Virus record (IMG/VR): IMGVR_UViG_3300042090_000484
Location: 1-23,836 of that record
Length of the DNA stretch: 23,836 nucleotides
Strand: one strand, 5' to 3'
DNA from: a virus
The translations under genes and the position numbers were made by a program. Each line of letters begins with the position of its first letter. The first letter of the stretch is position 1. Of the stretch, positions 20,135-23,836 are shown piece after piece. The notes below the pieces were generated by a model. That model worked only from the letters and a program-made list of their open reading frames with translations. It did not search any database and had not been told where the DNA came from.

Positions 20135-20189
20135 CCGGCTGGCGAGGATTAGGTTTGTTACCTCCCTGTTCTCGCCGGCCGGGGTTTTT
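20135..20189 (+). terminator. Candidate terminator or attenuator after the capsid gene
   Basis: CCGGCTGGCGAG (20135-20146) pairs with CTCGCCGGCCGG (20171-20182): 12 pairs, one of them G-U. The loop is 24 bases and contains a smaller AGGT/ACCT stem. The stem is followed by GG and then TTTTT at 20185-20189. The next gene starts three bases later, so the hairpin could lower tail-gene transcription relative to the capsid message. Confidence 0.6.
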
Positions 20190-20191
20190 CC

Positions 20192-20611
20192 ATGGGTACG
20201 CTTTTCGAGGACGCCGCCCGCGCGCATTCGGCCGCGGTCGATCTGACCTACGCCGAGCGTTGGCTCTATCAGCCCTTTACGTCGGCCGCCGGCGACGTCA
20301 ATGGTCGGCCGTCGCCGGATCCTGATCGGCCCGCGGTTGCGATCGTCGGGGCGTTTATCAATCCCTATGCTCGCGCGTTCTCGATGGAGGCGCGCAAGCA
20401 AGGCGTAAAGCCCGAGCGGCCCGGTCACGCGTCGGCGCGGCCGCAGCTCGATTTGGATGTCGCGCAACTGCCCTATAAGCCGCGCCAGGGTGATCGCGTT
20501 GTTCGCGTCAAGACCGGTCAGGTGTTTCACGTCGCCGAGCCTAAGTTTCCCTCGGCCGGCACACGCTATCAGCTCGACTTGAACGAGCTCGATCCCGGCC
20601 CGGCGCGGTAG
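20192..20611 (+). CDS. Head-tail joining protein, FII-like
   Basis: A 139-residue protein, ATG at 20192. The N-terminal TLFEDAARAHSAAVDLTYAE and the C-terminal block VRVKTGQVFHVAEPKFPSAG, then TRYQLDLNEL suggest the small beta-barrel head-tail attachment family (lambda gpFII is 117 residues), sometimes mislabelled 'ATP-binding sugar transporter-like' in prophages. It lies immediately after the major capsid protein, as in lambda (E, FI, FII). It would bind the gpW/portal ring and receive the tail. No Shine-Dalgarno is evident because the hairpin and T-run occupy the space upstream. Confidence 0.7.
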   Translation: MGTLFEDAARAHSAAVDLTYAERWLYQPFTSAAGDVNGRPSPDPDRPAVAIVGAFINPYARAFSMEARKQGVKPERPGHASARPQLDLDVAQLPYKPRQGDRVVRVKTGQVFHVAEPKFPSAGTRYQLDLNELDPGPAR

Positions 20612-20625
20612 TCGGGGGCGGTTCA

Positions 20626-21492
20626 ATGGCGTTTTATCGCACGGCGCTCCGCCTGGCGACGCTGGAGGCGTTGCGGCCGACGGTCATGCTTAACACGCAA
20701 GGCCCTTGGCCGACGCTCGCCGCCGATCGGGTGTTCGACTCGCGGATCGATCCGATCGAGGATCTGGCGCGCGATCAGCGCAAGGCTGGCATCGCCGTCT
20801 ATACGCAAGACGATATGGGTACCGGGTCGCAGGCCCGCGGTGGGCCGCCGTTCAAGCGTATCGTCGATCTTGTTTTCGAGATTTGGCAGATCGCATCGCT
20901 GCCGTCGGTTGCGAATCCGGCGGTTTACGAGCCGGGTATCCCGCTGACCGATGCCGAGCTCGAAGCGGAGCTTGATCTGATCGAAACGCAAATTGAGTTT
21001 ACGTTGTTTTTCGCAACAACCGGAACGGTCATAAATCTCGCCCCGCCTGGCCGGACGCCGATCGTCAAGACTCTGTGGCGTGCGCTAACTGGCGGCATGG
21101 TGACGGATCCGCGCTCGACGGCGCATCGCGATTCCGAGGAGGGCGCTCGCCTCGCGTGGCGAACCGTCACCTGGAAAGTCCAATGTCCAGACGACTCGTT
21201 CGAGGCGTTGCCGTTGGCGCCGCTGAAGGGGTCCGATCGATTGCCGCGGCCGCTGAAGGAAATCGCCAAGGCGCTGTCAGCGTCTGCCTACGGCAAGTCG
21301 CTCGCGATTGCACTCGGCGACGCAATGCCGACCATGCCGGTCGCGACACCTCTGCTCGACGTCAAGCTCAACGTCGAGATCGTCACGCCGGGCGAGACTG
21401 CTTCCGGCGCCGCCAATCTCAACGGTGATGCTCCGCTCCCCGGTATCTCGCCGCCGCCATCCCGACCGCCGACCGATTCCAATCCGGCTTAA
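20626..21492 (+). CDS. Putative tail terminator/completion protein
   Basis: A 288-residue protein, ATG at 20626. The segment TALRLATLEALRP, followed by DRVFDSRIDPIEDLARDQRK and IAVYTQDD, then RIVDLVFEIWQIA, resembles phage tail-terminator or tail-completion proteins that cap the tail tube, here with a much longer C terminus (Pro-rich end GISPPPSRPPTDSNP). The position between the FII-like gene and the sheath equals that of Mu gp36/gp37. There is no membrane segment. Assignment is by position and pattern only. Confidence 0.5.
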   Translation: MAFYRTALRLATLEALRPTVMLNTQGPWPTLAADRVFDSRIDPIEDLARDQRKAGIAVYTQDDMGTGSQARGGPPFKRIVDLVFEIWQIASLPSVANPAVYEPGIPLTDAELEAELDLIETQIEFTLFFATTGTVINLAPPGRTPIVKTLWRALTGGMVTDPRSTAHRDSEEGARLAWRTVTWKVQCPDDSFEALPLAPLKGSDRLPRPLKEIAKALSASAYGKSLAIALGDAMPTMPVATPLLDVKLNVEIVTPGETASGAANLNGDAPLPGISPPPSRPPTDSNPA

Positions 21493-21503
21493 GGAAATCC
21501 GTC

Positions 21504-22205
21504 ATGGTTCCCTCTGTGATCCTGATCGGCGCCGACAAGGGCGGCGTCGGTAAGACTATGCTTACGCGCGCGCTGCTCGATTACCTTGCCGTGCGTTCCG
21601 TTGCCGTGCGCAGCTTCGATACGCAGTTCGGCGGCAATCTGGTCCGCTTCGCGCCGGCCGCCGCCGTTATCGATATCGATAGCGTGCAGGATCAAATGCT
21701 GGTGTTTGACGGCGTGTCGGAGCGCGTGCTGACCGTTGTCGATATTTGTGCCGGCCTGCTCTCTCCGACCCTCGGCGCGCTCGACGAAGCGCATCTGCTC
21801 GATGACGTGCGTGCCGCGCGCTTGCGGCTTGTGTTGCTGCACGTGCTCGGGCCGACCGTTGCTTCGATCGATGAAGTATCATCGGCGGCGCATGCGCTCG
21901 GCGGCGCCGCCAAGCACTTGCTGGTCAAAAACCATATCAACGACACGCAATTTTTCGATTGGGACAAAGGACCGGCGCGGGCGTTATTCGAACAGATGAC
22001 CGACGTGACGGTCAACGTGCCGCAGCTCGCGCCGATCGCGTGTGAGACGCTGGAAAAGCGCGGCGGCTCGTTTCTCTCGTTCGTCGACGATGCGCGCGAG
22101 TCTCGCCTCCTGCGCGGTCGCATCCGAACCTGGCTCGATTGTGTTTGGGCCGAATTCGATCGCGTCAACATCTTGGGTCCGGCCGACGAGCAAGCCGTCG
22201 GCTGA
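21504..22205 (+). CDS. ParA/MinD-like P-loop ATPase
   Basis: A 233-residue protein, ATG at 21504. Deviant Walker A GADKGGVGKTM (signature K12, P-loop K17), the A' position DTQFGGN at D39, and VVDICAG at D80 in the Walker B/switch II position (most ParA have DxPPG). This places it among the ParA/MinD ATPases, close to the small versions seen in mobile elements. No HTH (so not the P1 ParA type) and no ParB partner next to it. Such ATPases dimerise on DNA or membranes to position cargo. Its location within the tail genes is unusual, and its role in the phage life cycle is not known. Confidence 0.8.
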   Translation: MVPSVILIGADKGGVGKTMLTRALLDYLAVRSVAVRSFDTQFGGNLVRFAPAAAVIDIDSVQDQMLVFDGVSERVLTVVDICAGLLSPTLGALDEAHLLDDVRAARLRLVLLHVLGPTVASIDEVSSAAHALGGAAKHLLVKNHINDTQFFDWDKGPARALFEQMTDVTVNVPQLAPIACETLEKRGGSFLSFVDDARESRLLRGRIRTWLDCVWAEFDRVNILGPADEQAVG

Positions 22206-22246
22206 CCTCTCGCCGTCACTTCATCACCGCTAGGAGCCGCCCCGCC

Positions 22247-22525
22247 ATGCCGAACGTTTTTGTGAAGCCCGTTCTTATCGACGGCAAACCCGCTATCGTG
22301 CCGGATCCGGTGACCCGCAAGCCGCTCGCCGCCGGCGGCGAATGGAAGCCGCAAAATCAATACTGGTTGCGGCGGGTCGCCCAGGGCGACGTGATCGATG
22401 CGACCGCCGATCAGACGGCGGCGCAGGCGCAGCAAAAGCCGGGGCCGACGCTTGGCCCCTCGCCGGTGCCGCCTGCTCCGGCAGCGCAGGCTTCGTCCGG
22501 CAGCAAATCGAAGTCTGCATCGTAA
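22247..22525 (+). CDS. DUF2635 protein (Mu gp38-like)
   Basis: A 92-residue protein, ATG at 22247, with TAGGAG about 10 bases upstream. The first 50 residues, VFVKPVLIDGKPAIVPDPVT followed by RKPLAAGGEW, then YWLRRVAQGDVI, match the DUF2635 pattern (K-P..G....DPVT..PL...G......YW.RR...GDV). This small protein precedes the sheath gene in Mu (gp38) and many contractile-tailed prophages. The C-terminal 40 residues are low-complexity Ala/Pro/Gln/Ser, longer than usual. Its exact structural role is not established. Confidence 0.8.
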   Translation: MPNVFVKPVLIDGKPAIVPDPVTRKPLAAGGEWKPQNQYWLRRVAQGDVIDATADQTAAQAQQKPGPTLGPSPVPPAPAAQASSGSKSKSAS

Positions 22526-22605
22526 GCTCCTTCGCGCGCGCCGCCTTCCCAAGCTAACCCCCGCCCCGCGTTCTCCGCCGCGGCGGCTAATCGGAGTTAA
22601 CGCCG

Positions 22606-23836
22606 ATGTCGATGTCGGAAGTTCCCTTCAATGAGGTGCCTACCAACATTCTTGTCCCGTTCTATTGGGGTGAGTTTAATTCCGGCGGGTCGCCTTACGA
22701 GAATTTTCCGCGACCGCTCTTGATGGGGCAAATGACTTCGGGCGGCAAAGCAACCGCCGGCGTTGTTTACGGTCCGATCATGTCGCACAACGACGCGGTC
22801 GCGCAGTTCGGCGCCAATTCCATGCTGGTCGGTATGTATGACGCCGCGTCGGCTGCCGCGCCGCTGCAGCCGTTTTGGGCGTTGCCGCTCGCCGATCCGT
22901 CCGGCGCGGCGGCGGCCGGCAATATCGTCTTTACCGCGCCTGGCGTCACGGGAGCGGGCATACTCTATATTATGGGCCGCGAGGTGTCGTTTCAGGTCAA
23001 TGCGTCCGATACGGCGCAAATGGTCTGCGCGAATGCGGTTGCTGCGATCAACGCGCTATGGGGACCGAACGCGGCTCCCGGTCAGAACGTGCCGATCATT
23101 GCGTCGGTCGATGGCTCGAATTCGGCGAAGTGCGATTTGGTTTGCGCCCATGTCGGCGCGGTCGGCAACGGGCTTGAGACGATCGTCGCAACCGATCAGC
23201 CGAACGTTCTCAACGGCACTAATGCGGTTGTTACCGCGCTTGCCGGCGGCTCGGGCGTTCCGAGCTTGACTACGCCACTCGCCAATCTCGGCTCAATCCC
23301 TTACGACTGGATTGCCGGTCCCTACGCCGACTCGACGTCGCTTACCGCGATCCAGAGCTTCCTGTCCGACCAGGACGGCCGTTGGTCGCCGGCGGAGCAG
23401 CTGTTCGGTCATTACACCACGGCGTGGCTTGGTCAGACGCTCTCGGCGTTGACCACATTCGGCGATACGCAAAACAATCAGCACGCAACGATCTTCGGCG
23501 GCTTCGGATCGGGTCAATCGCCGTCGGCGTCGTGGGAAGTCGCCGCCTCCCTGGTCGGCACCGAGGCGCTGCATCTGGCTAACCCGCCGGAATTGTCGCG
23601 GCCGCTGCAGACCCTGCAGCTGCCCGGCATCCTGCCGCCGCGCAATCAGACCACCTGGTGGACGACGACCGAGCGCCAGGCGCTCTACTCGAATGGCATC
23701 GCCGCCGGCAAGGTCAATGTCGACAATACCGTGCAGATCGATCGCATGGTGACGACTTACCAGCAGACTGCGCAAGGCGTTCCCGATCAGACCTTCCTCG
23801 ATATCGAAACGATGGCGCAGGGTATGTACGCCATGC
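22606..23836 (+). CDS. Contractile tail sheath protein, Mu gpL-like (3' partial)
   Basis: An open frame of 410 codons cut by the right edge (Mu gpL is 495). ATG 22606, with CGGAG about 10 bases upstream; an ATG at 22612 is also possible. The N terminus SEVPFNEVPTNILVPFYWGE and PRPLLMGQMTSGGKA, then NDAVAQFG, are typical of Mu-type sheath proteins. The central part has YDWIAGPYADSTSLTAI, and the C-terminal part WWTTTERQALYSNGIAAGKV, with IDRMVTTYQ following, is the conserved region that forms the inter-subunit contacts. It shows that the phage is a myovirus. The rest of the gene lies outside the window. Confidence 0.9.
   Translation, partial: MSMSEVPFNEVPTNILVPFYWGEFNSGGSPYENFPRPLLMGQMTSGGKATAGVVYGPIMSHNDAVAQFGANSMLVGMYDAASAAAPLQPFWALPLADPSGAAAAGNIVFTAPGVTGAGILYIMGREVSFQVNASDTAQMVCANAVAAINALWGPNAAPGQNVPIIASVDGSNSAKCDLVCAHVGAVGNGLETIVATDQPNVLNGTNAVVTALAGGSGVPSLTTPLANLGSIPYDWIAGPYADSTSLTAIQSFLSDQDGRWSPAEQLFGHYTTAWLGQTLSALTTFGDTQNNQHATIFGGFGSGQSPSASWEVAASLVGTEALHLANPPELSRPLQTLQLPGILPPRNQTTWWTTTERQALYSNGIAAGKVNVDNTVQIDRMVTTYQQTAQGVPDQTFLDIETMAQGMYAM

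Overview
The window is one continuous stretch of a tailed bacteriophage or prophage genome. Every gene I can support lies on the + strand. Genes are tightly packed, many sharing 4-base ATGA overlaps. Composition is GC-rich with strong C/G third-position bias. Gene content (GpA-type terminase, lambda-type capsid set, DUF6456-like regulator, ParB-methyltransferase) and codon use suggest an alphaproteobacterial host, probably of the Bradyrhizobium/Rhodopseudomonas/Hyphomicrobiales kind. That host call is inference. No integrase, lysis gene, tRNA or att site is visible, so free phage and prophage cannot be told apart.

Left arm (1-4450): eleven small accessory genes, mostly of unknown function. 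Several carry Cys-rich zinc motifs. One resembles the C-terminal domain of ribonucleotide reductases, and one (1462-2310) resembles the helical domain of the 5-hydroxymethyl-dU DNA kinase / thymine-hypermodification family. Replication module (4476-9157): a CHC2-Toprim primase, an SF3/D5-type primase-helicase, a 375-bp gene-free stretch packed with TCCTCCC repeats, an AT-rich tract and dyads (best candidate for the origin or a control region), then a DUF6456-like HTH protein. A hairpin terminator candidate follows.

Packaging and head (9264-20611): a small conserved protein, a gpZ-like tail protein, a ParB-domain/beta-class DNA methyltransferase, terminase small and large subunits, a gpW-type connector, two small proteins, the portal, an S49 head protease, a separate scaffold-like protein, a decoration protein enlarged by two near-identical repeats, major capsid protein E, and an FII-like head-tail joining protein. 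The spacers on either side of the capsid gene hold large hairpins.

Tail start (20626-23836): a probable tail-terminator-position protein, a ParA/MinD-like P-loop ATPase in an unexpected position, a DUF2635 protein (Mu gp38-like), and a Mu gpL-type contractile tail sheath cut by the right edge. The phage therefore combines a lambda-type capsid and packaging machine with a Mu-type contractile tail. The most interesting points are the repeat-rich non-coding region, the orphan hypermodification-family gene, the ParA-like ATPase inside the tail operon, a G9 tract in the hinge of the methyltransferase, and the duplicated decoration-protein insert.
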